A DNA stretch of 64,000 nt. Origin: Lachnospiraceae bacterium AM48-27BH. GTDB taxonomy: Bacteria > Bacillota > Clostridia > Lachnospirales > Lachnospiraceae. A model generated the notes under the pieces. That model worked only from the letters and a program-made list of their open reading frames with translations, was not told the DNA's origin and searched no databases. The stretch's first letter is position 1; each line of letters opens with the position of its first letter. Made by a program: the position numbers and the translations under genes. Below, piece by piece: positions 36,650 to 47,812 of this stretch. Location of the stretch: assembly GCA_003478355.1 (NCBI GenBank), contig QUFC01000001.1, positions 248,001-312,000 on the forward strand. Direction: 5' to 3'.

Positions 36650-39431
36650 AACCTTTAAAACTGGTGATGAGTGCGTTTGGTCCCTATGCAGGCAGAGTGG
36701 AGATTCCCTTTGAGGCATTTGGCGGCGTGGGGCTTTATCTGATCACAGGAGATACAGGAGCTGGTAAAACCACGATTTTTGATGCGATTACTTTTGCGCT
36801 TTTTGGGGAAGCCAGTGGCCAGGTGCGGGAATCCGGGATGTTTCGGAGCCAGTATGCACAGCCCAAAACACCGACTTTTGTGGAACTGACCTTTCTGTAT
36901 CATGGAAAGCCATATAAAATCACCAGAAATCCAGAATATATAAGACCAAAGGAACGGGGAGAGGGCATGACCGTTCAGAAGGCAGATGCAGTATTGGAGT
37001 TTCCGGACGAGAGACCTCCGGTAACAAAAGCCAGTGAAGTGACTCGTGCAGTGGAACAGCTGATCGGCCTGGATTATCGTCAGTTTACGCAGATTGCCAT
37101 GATCGCACAGGGAGATTTCCAGAAACTCCTTCTGGCGGGAACGGTTCAGCGGGCGGAGATTTTCCGACAGATTTTTCATACAGGCATTTATCAGCAGATC
37201 CAGTACCGGTTAAAGGATGAGGTCAGAGGATGCTGGAAGGAATATGAGGAGAGCCTTCGAAGCATCGACCAGCATCTTGGCGGAGTCATTCTGGTGAATG
37301 CTTCGGCTCAGGAAACGGAATGGCAGGAACTGAGAAAAGAAGGATTTTGCGGAAAGATCGAGCAGAGTCTGGAATTATTGGGCCAGATGCTGAAGTCACA
37401 GCAGACAGACAGTCAGTGTCTTCAGAAGCAACAGGAACAGGTGGAAACACAACTGGAAGAAACCAATCAGCTGTTAGGAAAAATCAGTCAGCACCAGGCG
37501 ATTGCCGAGAAGCTGAGAGAACAGTCAGCCCAGTTAAAGACCTTAAAGGATACACTTCCGGTGCTGGAGCAGGAAGAGAAACGGGCAGCCGAAGCAGGCT
37601 TACAGAGAGCTGCATTAGAAGAACAGGTTCAAAAACAAAAGAGGCTGCTGGAGTTAATTCATAAATTGCAGGAAATCATCAAACAATTAAAACAGACAGA
37701 ACAAGACAAACAACAACAGGATCAGATCTGTCTGGATGGTGAGTCAAAACGGCAGGAGGCAAGGGAATGGCTGAAACGCGCCAGGGCAGAGCAGGAGGCG
37801 GTCAAGGATGCGGGACAGCAGCTGGAAATATGCAGAAATCATCTGGAGCAGCTGCAGAAGCAATCAGAAGAACAGAAACATCACCAGGAAGCGATTGAAG
37901 CATGGAAAAAGCAGCTGGAAACAATTCAGGGAAAATATCAGGAAGCAGCAAAGAAGCGGGATCGGCTTCGAGAAGAATATCAGCAGCTGGAGCAGGTATT
38001 TCTGGATGCCCAGGCGGGACTTCTGGCAAAGAAACTGGAAGAAGGAAAGGCATGTCCGGTCTGTGGTTCCATCCATCACCCTCACCTGGCTTCGTATGAG
38101 GGGCGGATTCCTGAAAAACGGGAATTAGACCAGAAGAGGGATGAGATGACCAGAAGGGCAGAAGAAACTCAGAAATTTAGTGGAGATGCCGGTCATATCA
38201 GAGAGCTGATTGCCGGAGAAGAAAAATTGCTTCTGACCGCAGAGAATGTACAGAAGCTGCTGGAAGAGCAGGATAAACTCCGGCAGCAGGTATTACAGGC
38301 ATCCCACAGTCTGGAGCGGAAAAAGAAGCTGGATCAGCAGATTCCATATATTGAACAGAGGACAGAGCAGCTGGAACAGAATATGGCACAGGCTAGAGAG
38401 GATGCGGTACGGCTGCAGACCAGGATTGAGGAACTGTCGAAAAGAGTAGAGGAACAGACGGAGGAAGCACGGGAAATCGCAAAAGCCTATGGAATTGCCA
38501 ATATTGCCAGTATGGAAGAAACGCTTCTTACCGGCCAGATAAAAGAACATGAGAGGCAGATCGGAAATCTGGAGAAGCAGATTGCTGATGCCGGAAAGAA
38601 GAGGGATTCTTATAACCGGCGGGAGGCAGCACTTTTGGCAGCGGTAGAGACATTGACGATCCAGCTCAAGAATATAGAAAAAGAACAGCAGCTGCCAGAT
38701 GAAACCGGATCAGATCCAGAAGAGGTGATCCGTGGAAAAAAAGCAGTGCTGATGCAGGAAAAACAAAGGATTTCTGACCAGTATCAGGAGGTTTACGCTG
38801 CTGTGTCAAGGAATCGATCGATCATCCAGGCGGTAGAGAAGCGCAAAGAGGATATGATCCGCGCGGAAAAGAAATATGTCTGGGTGAAAGCATTGTCAGA
38901 TACAGCAGGAGGAACTTTGAACCAGAAGCAGAAGGTGGAACTGGAGACTTACATCCAGATGACTTATTTTGACCGGATTTTAAGAAGGGCCAATCTCCGT
39001 CTTCTGACGATGTCTGGTGGCCAGTATGAGTTAAAGCGGCAGGAGACCTCTGGAAATAAAAGAGAAAAAGCCGGTCTGGATCTCAATGTGATCGATCATT
39101 ACAATGGAACCGAGAGAAGTGTCAAGACACTTTCAGGTGGTGAAAGCTTTCAGGCATCCCTGTCCCTGGCGCTGGGACTTTCAGATGAAATCCAGTCCAT
39201 GGCAGGAGGAATCCGGCTGGATGCCATGTTTGTAGATGAAGGTTTTGGATCTCTGGATGAAGACGCCTTGAATCAGGCGGTCAACGCATTGCATGGACTG
39301 ACAGAGGGCAGACGCCTGGTAGGGATCATTCCCATGTTTCTGAACTGAAAGACCGGATCGAGAAAAAGATTGTAGTTACCAAGGAACGAAACAGGGAAGA
39401 AATTGGCAGCAGGGTTGAAGTGATCACGTAA
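36646..39431 (+). CDS. sbcC: Nuclease SbcCD subunit C (frame broken near the C-terminus)
   Basis: SMC-like ATPase partner of SbcD, 928 residues after repair. Walker A GDTGAGKTTIFDAI near residue 35, two long coiled coils rich in Gln/Glu/Lys around a zinc hook ACPVCGS near residue 469, signature LSGGESFQASLSLALGLSD, Walker B MFVDEGFGSLDE. As given it stops at 39348 after GIIPMFLN. Adding one T to TT at 39329-39330 gives GIISHVSELKDRIEKKI, the normal D-loop/H-loop end, to the stop at 39429-39431. Confidence 0.94.
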
Positions 39432-39585
39432 AAGAAAAGAACAAGAAGGGAAGAACGGCTGTTATCTTCAGAATTGTTAGGAAAACTTAAATAGTATTGA
39501 AGAAAATCCTGTGGTAAAATGAGGAAAAGGTGATTGTGAAAGTATGGAACAGTTACTGGGAAAGGATACAGGAGGGATTTTGCGG

Positions 39586-40898
39586 ATGAAGAAAAAGAAA
39601 AACCCGGTCCGATGGCTTTTTTGCCGGTTCCTGCTCTGTCTTGTATTACTGACAGGATTTTTTGTGGCAGTCGATTGGCAGAAAAATGGAATGGATCCGA
39701 AAGTCTGGCGGCAGAAGGTGTGGATTCCATTGTCCGTTCCGGCCCGGGATATTTCGGGGAAGATGGAGAACTTCACGGTGTATGGATTTCTTATCTGACC
39801 TGGAACAGTCTTCCAAAAGAAGAACAGGCATTTCAGGCTGCTGTAGATCAGATGTTTGATCATTGTAAAAGCTGGGGAATGAACGCGGTATTTGTCCATG
39901 TCCGCTCCCACGGTGATGCCATGTATCCATCTGATTATGCGCCATGGTCCAAATTTGCATCGGGAATCCAGGGGAAAAGTCCAGGCTATGACCCTCTTTC
40001 TTATATGATCCAGTCGGCCAGGGCCAGAGGGCTGAAGTTTCATGCATGGTTTAATCCGTACCGGATCACCGGCTACCAGATGACCTGGGATGAAGTATCC
40101 GCAGACAGTCCGGCGAAAAAATGGCTGACAGATGGTGACACTTCCAATGACCGGAACGTGCTGCAGCAGGATGGTTCCTGGTATTACAATCCATCATCGG
40201 AAGCAGTGAAACAGATGGTGGTTGGCTGTGTGACAGAGGTTTTAAAAAAATATGATGTGGATGGCATCCATTTCGATGATTATTTTTATCCAGGTGTAGA
40301 TGACAGTCTGGAAAGCCGGTGGTTTGATTATCCGGAATACCAGAAATCTGGAAGCACAAAAACAGCTGCCCAGTGGCGGAGAGATCAGGTCAGTGATCTG
40401 GTGGCGCGTGTATACCGGGCGGTAAAGGCAGAGAAACCATCGGTGACCTTTGGAATCAGTCCACAGGGATATTTTGGAAATCTACGGAGCGATACCAAGC
40501 TGTTTACGGATATTGACCGCTGGCTGACTCAGGATGGTTATGTGGATTATATCATGCCGCAGTTATATTGGGGCTTTGAGGCAAAAACCAGCGATGGGAA
40601 AAAGGCAGCTTTTACATTTCAGGAGAACTTAAATGCGTGGACCAGTCTTGTGAAAAAGGGTCATGCAAGATTGTATCTGGGTCTTGCCATGTATCGGGCG
40701 GGAACGGATGTGAAGGACTATAACGAGGTTTCCGAGTGGCTGACCCATGAGGATATCATCAGTCGTCAGGTTCTTGCTGGAAGAGCGGGAGGTGTGGTAT
40801 CCGGATATTGTTTCTATAGTTATGAATCATTTTTGGAACAGGCCGCCCGGCAAGAGAAAAGCCATCTTCTGCCATTATTGAAAAATAATGATAGATGA
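39586..40898 (+). CDS. GHL10 (DUF187-type) glycoside-hydrolase-like protein (frame broken once)
   Basis: 437 residues after repair. An N-terminal signal-anchor (WLFCRFLLCLVLLTGFFVAV) is followed by a GHL10 TIM-barrel: ELHGVWISYLTW, FVHVRSHGDAMYPSDYAPWS, FHAWFNPYRITG, VDGIHFDDYFYP, ISPQGYFGNL, DYIMPQLYWGF. The frame breaks at 39699: adding one G reads NGMDPESLAAEGVDSIVRSG. The start ATG 39586 has GGAGG 10 nt upstream. Probably secreted and membrane-tethered; related proteins act on peptidoglycan or exopolysaccharide, but specificity is unknown. Confidence 0.82.
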
Positions 40899-40917
40899 GG
40901 GTAATTTGTACATAAAA

Positions 40918-41050
40918 GTAGCTATTCAGTAGGTCTGCGCACATGCTGCGCTGACCGTAAGAACACATAGGCTAGAAAGCAAAAATCCCATCAGCGAAGC
41001 TGATCTAGAATGGATTTTTGCTCGTAACTATGAAGGTACTGAATAGTTAC
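40918..41050 (+). repeat. Intergenic repeat A, copy 4 (133 bp)
   Basis: Full copy with one change in the left terminus (GTAGCTATTC) and one in the centre (GATCTAGAATGG instead of GATCTGGAATGG). It lies between the GHL10 gene and the SH3 lipoprotein gene. Confidence 0.9.
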
Positions 41051-41159
41051 GCATAAAATTAGTGAACAGTTATGGTGGAAAAATAAAATGGAATGAGTTA
41101 TAATCATTCCCATGATGAAAATTGTGTCGTTATCTGAAGACGACGGAATGGAGATTAAG

Positions 41160-42202
41160 ATGAGAAAACATCTGACAATATTAACGGCAGCAGCGATGAC
41201 AGCGGTGATGCTGACAGCCTGTGGCAGCGGAGATGGAATTGTGATCAATGGAACCACGGCGGCAGAGTCCGGAATTGTGGCGGGAGAAACCAGCGGAGAA
41301 CAGGCAGAGGGGAACACTCCTGAAGAAACCTCTAAAACAGGAGGTACCAAAATTGAGATTGTCACAGGAGAGACAACTGCAGCAGTGGAGTCTTTAGAGG
41401 GACAGACAGAGCCTGAGACTACACAAGAAGCCGGGAAGATGATCATTCTGCAGAGACTGCGACAACAGGAACCACTGCAGCAGCGACAAAGGCAGCGAAT
41501 CCGACGACTGCGGCAGCGACAAAGGCAGCGAATCCGACGACTGCAGCAGCGACGAAAGCGGCAGCTCCGACGACCGCGGCAGCGACGTATACGGTAAAAG
41601 ATGTGAGCAAGACCATGTATGCGTCATCCTCTGTAAGAGTGCGTTCCGGCTACTCGACAAGTACGGATGTACTGGGTGCCCTGTCAGCAGGAGAAAAGGT
41701 GACTGTAACCGGAGAAGTGGAAAATGGCTGGGTCCGGGTGACTTATAAGGGCCATACAGCGTATGTGGCAAAGAATTATCTGACTGAGACAGCACCGGCC
41801 ACTACCAATACTTCCAGTAGTGCCACTTCTGGTACATCAGGAACTGGCAGCAGTTCTGCTGGCAATAAGAACCAGACTACCACCAGTCCGACAACAACCA
41901 TTAACAATGGGACAACACCGGGTGGCAGTAATTCTGGACACACAACAGCTCCAGATGGTTCTCAGGCTCCTGGTAATACAACAGCTCCAGGTGGAACCAC
42001 CAACAGCTCTTCCGGTAAAACAGTAACTGGTAACGTTACAGCCCTGGACCCGTCCGGACTTACCATTCAGACCAGTGATGGCCAGTCCTATCAGTTTACC
42101 TGGGGAAGTGATGTTCCGGCTTTAGCACCGGGAGAAAAAGTCCAGGTGCAGTATTCTACGGACAGTTCCGGTCAGAAACAGGTAACCGGAATTTCCAGAT
42201 AA
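41160..42202 (+). CDS. SH3-domain lipoprotein with Ala/Thr-rich linker (frame broken once)
   Basis: 347 residues after repair. Lipoprotein signal with lipobox LTAC (Cys near residue 20), a Thr/Glu-rich linker, three 11-residue repeats ATKAANPTTAA (33-bp DNA repeat, 41480-41578), a bacterial SH3 domain (MYASSSVRVRSGYSTSTDVLGAL...GWVRVTYKGHTAYVAKNYL), a Ser/Thr/Gly linker and a C-terminal beta domain (VTALDPSGLTIQTSDGQSY). Adding one G to GGG at 41433-41435 joins the two frames (EAGEDDHSAETATTGTT). Start ATG 41160 with GGAG upstream. Likely a cell-wall-binding surface protein. Confidence 0.82.
41480..41578 (+). repeat. 33-bp tandem repeat, three units, in the SH3 lipoprotein gene
   Basis: Starts GCAGCGACAAAGGCAGCGAA; the first two units differ by one base, the third is more diverged. 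It encodes an Ala/Thr/Pro linker. Confidence 0.9.
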
Positions 42203-42232
42203 AGTTTCAACGAAAAAGAGAGGTGCAGGATT

Positions 42233-42568
42233 ATGAAGATTATCTATGCGATTGTAAGTTCTGATGATGGAACCAGAGTAACGGATGTTCTGACAGAGAA
42301 TCATTTCAGCGTGACCAGGCTTGCCACCACTGGTGGGTTCTTAAAAAAGGGAAATGCAACTCTGATGATCGGTACAGAGGCAGAAAAGGTAGACCAGGCG
42401 ATTCAGCTGATCAAGGATACCTGCGGCAAACGCCAGAGGATCACCTGTAATGTGCCGACGCCCAACATTGCATCGATCTCTGCAGGTTATATGATGACGC
42501 CAGTGACGGTGGAGCTTGGCGGCGCAACGATCTTTGTGACGGATGTGGAACGGTTTGAGAAGATCTGA
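42233..42568 (+). CDS. Cyclic-di-AMP receptor DarA/PstA-like
   Basis: 111-residue PII-like protein. It starts MKIIYAIVSSDDGTRVTDVL, with RLATTGGFLKKGNATLMIG (T-loop region with the conserved GG-FL) and GGATIFVTDVERFEKI at the end, as in c-di-AMP-binding PstA/DarA. Downstream effector unknown. It follows the SH3 lipoprotein by 30 nt and shares a bidirectional terminator with the GH88 gene. Confidence 0.92.
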   Translation: MKIIYAIVSSDDGTRVTDVLTENHFSVTRLATTGGFLKKGNATLMIGTEAEKVDQAIQLIKDTCGKRQRITCNVPTPNIASISAGYMMTPVTVELGGATIFVTDVERFEKI

Positions 42569-42594
42569 TGGAGCGTAGTGGCTGAATAAGATGA

Positions 42595-42641
42595 AAAAAG
42601 CGGATATGCTGTTCACTGCTGTGAACGGCATATCCGCTTTT
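42595..42641. terminator. Bidirectional terminator between darA and GH88
   Basis: AAAAAGCGGATATGC...GCATATCCGCTTTT forms a long stem with inner GTTCAC/GTGAAC, with A run on the left and T run on the right, so it can serve both convergent genes. Confidence 0.92.
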
Positions 42642-42647
42642 GTAGAA

Positions 42648-43829
42648 TTACCAGTACAGTTTCCAATCAGGATTCAAGAACCGGGTTAATGCCTCCATAT
42701 AGAAGTAATCGCCCCAGGTATTGCATTCATCCACACCACGGTTTTTGCATGTATTGGTTGGTGTATCTCTTGCGTAGGTGCCATGGAGTAAAATACCGTT
42801 GGATTTTGTGAAATCGGTATTCGCGCATTTTTCAATCAATGCACGCATCAATCTTTCAGCAGCCGCCCGGTAAGTAGCTGCCTTCTCCTCTGGCAGATAT
42901 TTGCACATTTCCAGGATACCGCAGATGGCTACAGCAGAAGCAGAAGAGTCACGAGGTTCTGTGGAACCGGTATCAAAGTCGAAATCCCAGTATGGTACCA
43001 GATCCTCTGGCAGATGCTCTAAGAAGTAATCAGTAACGCGGCAGAACAGATCAATATATTCCGGATTCTTTAAGTAGCGGTAGCTGAGTGCGATACCGTA
43101 TACACCCCAGGACTGTCCTCTGGCCCATGCAGAGCCGTTGCGGTTGCCCTGATGGGTAACACCGTAGGTAGGCTCACCGGTTTTGATGTCTAAGAAATGG
43201 GTGTGATAGGTGGAGTTATCTGGACGTACCACACATTTCATAGCAGTCTGGATGTGTGCTTCTGCCTTGGCAGCATAATCCGGATTTCCGCTGACTTCTG
43301 TTGCCCAGTATAACAGAGGCAGGTTTAACAGACAGTCGATGATCAGACGATATTCCTTCGGATCACCGGTAGTTCCCCATGCCTGTAAGAAATTACCGAC
43401 AGTGCGGAAACGGGAGATTAAGTTATCAGCAGCTAACAGAGCTGCTTTTTTTGCATTCTCATTGCCTGTCAGTTTATAAGCGGCAACGCAAGAAAGACTG
43501 TATAAAAAGCCCATATCATGATGGTTTACATCGATCCGTTTTTCAATTCGGTTTAAGAAGCTGTCTACCTGCTTGGTAGCTGCCTCGCGGAACGCCGGAT
43601 CTTTGGTGTATTCGTAGGAAAGCCAGATACATCCGGTCCAGAAACCGGTGGTCCACTCTACGTTTTCTGTAGGCGGATAGAAGCCGTCCTTGGAGTTGGA
43701 ATCCGGGAACTTGTCAGTGAAGACAGGAAGATCCTGGCGGACGATGGAAACGGCTTCGTCCATGGCACCCTTGATCTGCTCCGTGGTGGCAGCTGGGTAA
43801 GTTTTGATAGATTCGATGGTCTGTGACAT
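42648..43829 (-). CDS. GH88 unsaturated glucuronyl hydrolase
   Basis: 393-residue enzyme releasing 4,5-unsaturated uronic acid from lyase-generated disaccharides (chondroitin, hyaluronan, heparin type). Family marks: NVEWTTGFWTGCIWLSYEYT near residue 55, NHHDMGFLYSLS with the key Asp near 101, NGSAWARGQSWGVYGI near 230, WDFDFDTG near 290. No signal peptide, so it works inside the cell on imported unsaturated oligosaccharides. Downstream of the AraC-type regulator and a sulfatase on the same strand. Specificity among uronic acid substrates is not certain. Confidence 0.9.
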   Translation of the reverse strand: MSQTIESIKTYPAATTEQIKGAMDEAVSIVRQDLPVFTDKFPDSNSKDGFYPPTENVEWTTGFWTGCIWLSYEYTKDPAFREAATKQVDSFLNRIEKRIDVNHHDMGFLYSLSCVAAYKLTGNENAKKAALLAADNLISRFRTVGNFLQAWGTTGDPKEYRLIIDCLLNLPLLYWATEVSGNPDYAAKAEAHIQTAMKCVVRPDNSTYHTHFLDIKTGEPTYGVTHQGNRNGSAWARGQSWGVYGIALSYRYLKNPEYIDLFCRVTDYFLEHLPEDLVPYWDFDFDTGSTEPRDSSASAVAICGILEMCKYLPEEKAATYRAAAERLMRALIEKCANTDFTKSNGILLHGTYARDTPTNTCKNRGVDECNTWGDYFYMEALTRFLNPDWKLYW

Positions 43830-43852
43830 AAGAAAATCTCTCCTTTCGGGGT

Positions 43853-46062
43853 TTATGAATGTTGAATCCGGTCTACATAAGCACCAGGGGTGATGCCCTC
43901 GTACTTGCTGAAAACGCGGATAAAGCTATTAGAGGAGTTAAAGCCGACCATAGCGCTCAGATCCACGATTTTGATTGATGGATCATCCCGCAGGATTTCT
44001 TTGGCCTTCTCGATCCGGTAGCGGTTTAAAAAGTCTTTAAAATTATTATCACTCAGCTGTTTAAAAAGGATTCCACAGTATTTTGGGGAAATGTTTAAGT
44101 GCTCAGCTAAGTCATTTAACATGATGTCATCCCAGTAATTCTCATAAATGTAATTTAGCATCTGATTTAACAGATCCTGGTCGCGGCTGTCTTCCCGCTG
44201 TCTGACCTTGTTGATCACGGTTTCCAGGATATTTTTCAGCTTTTTGAAAATGATGGCATCATTCCAGTGGCTGTAGAGATACTTATAATCAATGGGATCA
44301 TCCAAAAATGCGTCAGGAGTGGTTTTTAACTCCTGGAAGATTCTGGAGATCGTTCCGATAAATGCATAGATCAGGTTCTGCAGATTTTCTCTGGACAGAT
44401 CCTTATTCGCGATATTCTCCCGAACAACATCATCAAAGATGGCCAGTGCCTCATCCTTGCCATCCAGCACACACTGGATCAGACGTTTTTCCGTCTGAAG
44501 TGGATAGGAGTAGTAGGTCGCTGCATCAATGGAGGAAATATCCCGGTAAGTGATCAGCCGTGTTTTGGCGTGAAGATAACGGAATTCCAGAATCCGCAGA
44601 GCCTCGTGATAGCATAAATAGAGTTGGTCAAGCCCCTTATGGATATCAGAAAGCACAACCCGGTGGTCAGAGACAGACAGATCCTCCTGATCCTCTAACT
44701 GGTTTAAGAGCTGGGTCAGTAACTGCTTGGCCTCCTCAATGGAATCCGTGCGGATGATCAGAGCATAACGGTTATAATCCAGATCAATGTAGATCACCTG
44801 ATCCTGTTGGATAGAAAGTTCATAAGCGGCCGCCTTCTGGATTGCAATGGCATGAAATGCATGCTCATCTTCTGGATTCATGGTTTCACCAAGAGATACA
44901 CAATAGGAGGCATCCGGATACTGAAAGTATCTGGAGGAAAGGTCGGGTTTTCTGGTAAATAACAGATCCTTATATGCCTTTGTGTGGGCCAGCTTGGAAT
45001 TTTCCTCAATGTTATTCCGAATGATCGCAAATTCATCGATGGCTTCGCCAGTCTGGCCTGCCGGGATAGAAGAGGATTCCATAAGCTCTTCCATAGGGCG
45101 GTATAAGCGCTCAACCAGGTGGTAACTGAGGTACAGAAACAGGCCGATCGTAAGGAATACGATGATGAAGAAGATCAGCAGTGTCTCTGCAGGAAGCTTA
45201 TAGGAAGGATACATGGATGCCATCAGCCACTGAAAAGGTGTGATTCCGGTGACCAGTAAGTATCCGCCAGAAGTGTTCTGGGCTTTGCCATAATAAGAAG
45301 CACTTTTTGAAACCGAAAGCTTCTCGTAGATCTGCTGGCAGTGCTTCTGAAACTCTTCTGTGTTATGGGAATAGGCGAAGATCCCTGAGCTGTTGTACAG
45401 AAAGAAGTCTTCGTCCTCTGAAGCTGCAACAAAAGTTTCTCTCGGTATCGTCACGAGGATCAGAAAAGCGTTTTTCGTATTTTTTGTATGATTCGCCTCA
45501 TGATGTAGACCATGTTTTCCAGATCCTGACTTTCCTGATCGTAGCGTGCAAGAAAATATGGTTCATCACTATCATAAAAATGGTCGATCAGCCGCAGGTA
45601 TTCCTGCTGGTCGATATGAAGTGTGGATAAAAGCTCCGAAACAGCCATGGTGCGGTTATGTGTCAGCACCATATCCACGATCTTGCCATTGAAGGCTTTG
45701 ACACTCAATGGCATCAGCGCACACTGATACTCGATAGGAAGTGTGTTGTTTATCGACTCCTGCAGACCTTTAGTGGCTCCGATGGCATTGAAATAATACT
45801 CAGGCAGGCTGGAGGAGTTGACCCAGCGGATGATGCTCTGATTGGATGCGCATTTTAAAACCGTGTTTAAGATCACGTTCGATGCGATGGTGGCGCCAGA
45901 CTCCTGGCTTTTGGCTGTCTGCTCTAAATGATACTCATATTCTGCATGTGTCTGCCGCTCCAGAAAAGCACCGCTTAAAACACTGATCAGCAATGCCATG
46001 ATGATAGCGACTGCAGACAGGATGCGGGCAAGCGTTTTTTGATAAGTTCCGCGAAAATGCAT
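43853..46062 (-). CDS. Membrane-anchored AraC-family transcriptional regulator (frame broken once)
   Basis: 736 residues after repair. N-terminal helix (ILSAVAIIMALLISVLSGAF), a large extracellular sensor-like region, a second helix (LLIFFIIVFLTIGLFLYLSYHL), a cytoplasmic middle part, and a C-terminal AraC domain with two helix-turn-helices (MLNDLAEHLNISPKYCGILFKQ and VDLSAMVGFNSSNSFIRVFSKYEGITPGAY). Adding one T to TTTTT at 45471-45475 (plus strand) joins the halves as KIRKNAFLILVTIPRETF. Lies between sulfatase and GH88 genes and opposite the ABC operon: a probable local carbohydrate sensor-regulator. Confidence 0.87.
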
Positions 46063-46066
46063 GCAA

Positions 46067-47536
46067 TCAACCCTTCTTTATTGACTGGGCATACACCTCA
46101 ACTGCACTTAGTCCCTCATGATTACAGTATCCCAATTTGTGATGGCGGTACGCAGAATGATCGGAAACCGCTAACTGGTGGAAATCATCGTGAGTCAGTG
46201 TCAGGTGTGCTTCCAGTTTTTCACGATATTGATCCAGCACGGATGCATAAGAAGGATCTTTTGCAACGTTGAATTTTTCCAAACGATCTTTCTTCAGATC
46301 AAACAGCTCTTCACTGTCAGGCTCTCCGTAGCAGATGTATTTGTAGTTTTCATCACAGATCATGCGTCCAGGAACGGTATAACCACGGAATTCATCCTGC
46401 CATTCTGCTGCCACATAAGGCGAGGCAGAGACTGAAGTATTACCGGTGATCGCGTCATACTGGCTGGTTCCGGCCAATCCCTCATAAGGAATTCCGGAGT
46501 AATCAAGCATGGTTGGAAGAATATCTAATAAGGAAGAAACTCCTCCGATCCGTCCCTTTTTGATGCCAGGGCCAGAGAACATAAATGGCACATGGTTACT
46601 TTCTTCATAGAAAACACCGTACTTGGTGACCATGTGATGACCTGCCATTCCTTCTCCGTGATCAGCAAAGAACAGGATCACGGTGTTCTCACGCTTGCCG
46701 CTTTTATCCATGGCATCCAGGATCTGACCGATCTGCTTATCTGCCATGGCAAGATAGTAGTAGTAAGCGTAGAGATAATACTGGTAATCCAGTGGTGTCC
46801 AGTGGGCGGCGTGGCGCAGCCTGCGGTGTGCACAGCATAAATACTGGATAAATTCCGGGCGGTTTTCCAGATCATCAAAATCGAAGTTCTCCGGAAGCGG
46901 AGGAAGTTCACGGTCAAGTTCAAAATTCTCAGGATGACATCCATCACGCATCTCACCGATATAACCACAGATGTTGTGTGGATTCTGGATATCAGCGACT
47001 GCTAAAAATGGCTGATCCAGAGCAGGAGCCTGGTCAGTCAGCCAGGAGACTGTCTTGGCGGTCGTGTCCACATCCAGATAGGTTTCATAGTCGAAGTTGA
47101 TGGACGGGTTTGTTCGCGGAATGTTGATCTGTACATCCGGTATTACATCAAAGCCTTTCAGGGCGCCGTAAGAATGATCCTTACCAAAGTGGATGCATTT
47201 GTATCCGGCATCAGAAAAATACTCGCCCATGCCTTTGATCTCATCGGAGATGCGGGCAAACGTCCCTGGTTTTATTGATTCGTTCTGCTTATAAATAGGA
47301 AATTCCTGAACCGGAAGATTGGTCCGCACATTGGTCTCATGCGGATATCTGGAGGTCCAGAATGATGCTCTTGCAGGCTGACATAAAGGACATGGCGTGT
47401 AGGTATAGTCAAATACTGCAGACTGAGCGGCCAGCCTGTCCAGATTCGGTGTCTGGGAATAGGTGTTGCCGTAAGCACTGAGTGCAGTAGCAGATAACTG
47501 ATCACAGAGGATCAGAAGATAGTTAGTATTTTGCAT
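46067..47536 (-). CDS. Cysteine-type sulfatase
   Basis: 489 residues. N-terminal metal segment LILCDQLSA, formylglycine motif PLCQPARASFWTSRYP (C-x-P-x-R) near residue 52, FADHGEGMAGHH near residue 300, and K-x-GVFYEESNHVPFMFSGPG following. No signal peptide, so cytoplasmic. The stop lies 4 nt before the AraC-type regulator. Arylsulfatase-like; with GH88 nearby, glycosaminoglycan O- or N-sulfate is the plausible target, not proven. Confidence 0.9.
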   Translation of the reverse strand: MQNTNYLLILCDQLSATALSAYGNTYSQTPNLDRLAAQSAVFDYTYTPCPLCQPARASFWTSRYPHETNVRTNLPVQEFPIYKQNESIKPGTFARISDEIKGMGEYFSDAGYKCIHFGKDHSYGALKGFDVIPDVQINIPRTNPSINFDYETYLDVDTTAKTVSWLTDQAPALDQPFLAVADIQNPHNICGYIGEMRDGCHPENFELDRELPPLPENFDFDDLENRPEFIQYLCCAHRRLRHAAHWTPLDYQYYLYAYYYYLAMADKQIGQILDAMDKSGKRENTVILFFADHGEGMAGHHMVTKYGVFYEESNHVPFMFSGPGIKKGRIGGVSSLLDILPTMLDYSGIPYEGLAGTSQYDAITGNTSVSASPYVAAEWQDEFRGYTVPGRMICDENYKYICYGEPDSEELFDLKKDRLEKFNVAKDPSYASVLDQYREKLEAHLTLTHDDFHQLAVSDHSAYRHHKLGYCNHEGLSAVEVYAQSIKKG

Positions 47537-47812
47537 GGAATCCCCCCTTCTGTATAAAAGTCATAAAAATCCATCTAACTTCTGTTAATATAATATAAAT
47601 AATGGCAAAAAGCAATACCGATTTGTCCTTTGTAGATGAAGTTGAAAAATGATGATGGACAAAAAGCAACTTTTTTTCCGGCATATTGAAAAATGAAAAT
47701 CCTCTGGAAAATGAGAGATTTACTTTTGAAAACAACCCAGGTATACTTAAGCCATCGCAAGGGAGAACACCTACTACGTCAGGGATGACGAAAATAAGAA
47801 AGGGGGATTCTG
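47537..47812. promoter_or_regulatory. Divergent control region with direct repeats
   Basis: 276-bp gap between the divergent sulfatase/AraC/GH88 and ABC-transporter operons. TGGCAAAAAGCAA (47603-47615) and TGGACAAAAAGCAA (47656-47669) are near-identical direct repeats 53 bp apart, a layout often bound by AraC-family proteins. No clear sigma-A boxes were assigned. Confidence 0.45.

Noticed and set aside
37320-38550. Several alternative-frame reading frames inside sbcC
   Set aside because: They are shadows of the repetitive Gln/Glu/Lys coiled-coil coding sequence; no initiation signals.
41394-41795. Minus-strand reading frame rich in Ser/Leu
   Set aside because: It is the antisense of the repetitive Ala/Thr linker of the SH3 lipoprotein; no start signal and low-complexity composition.
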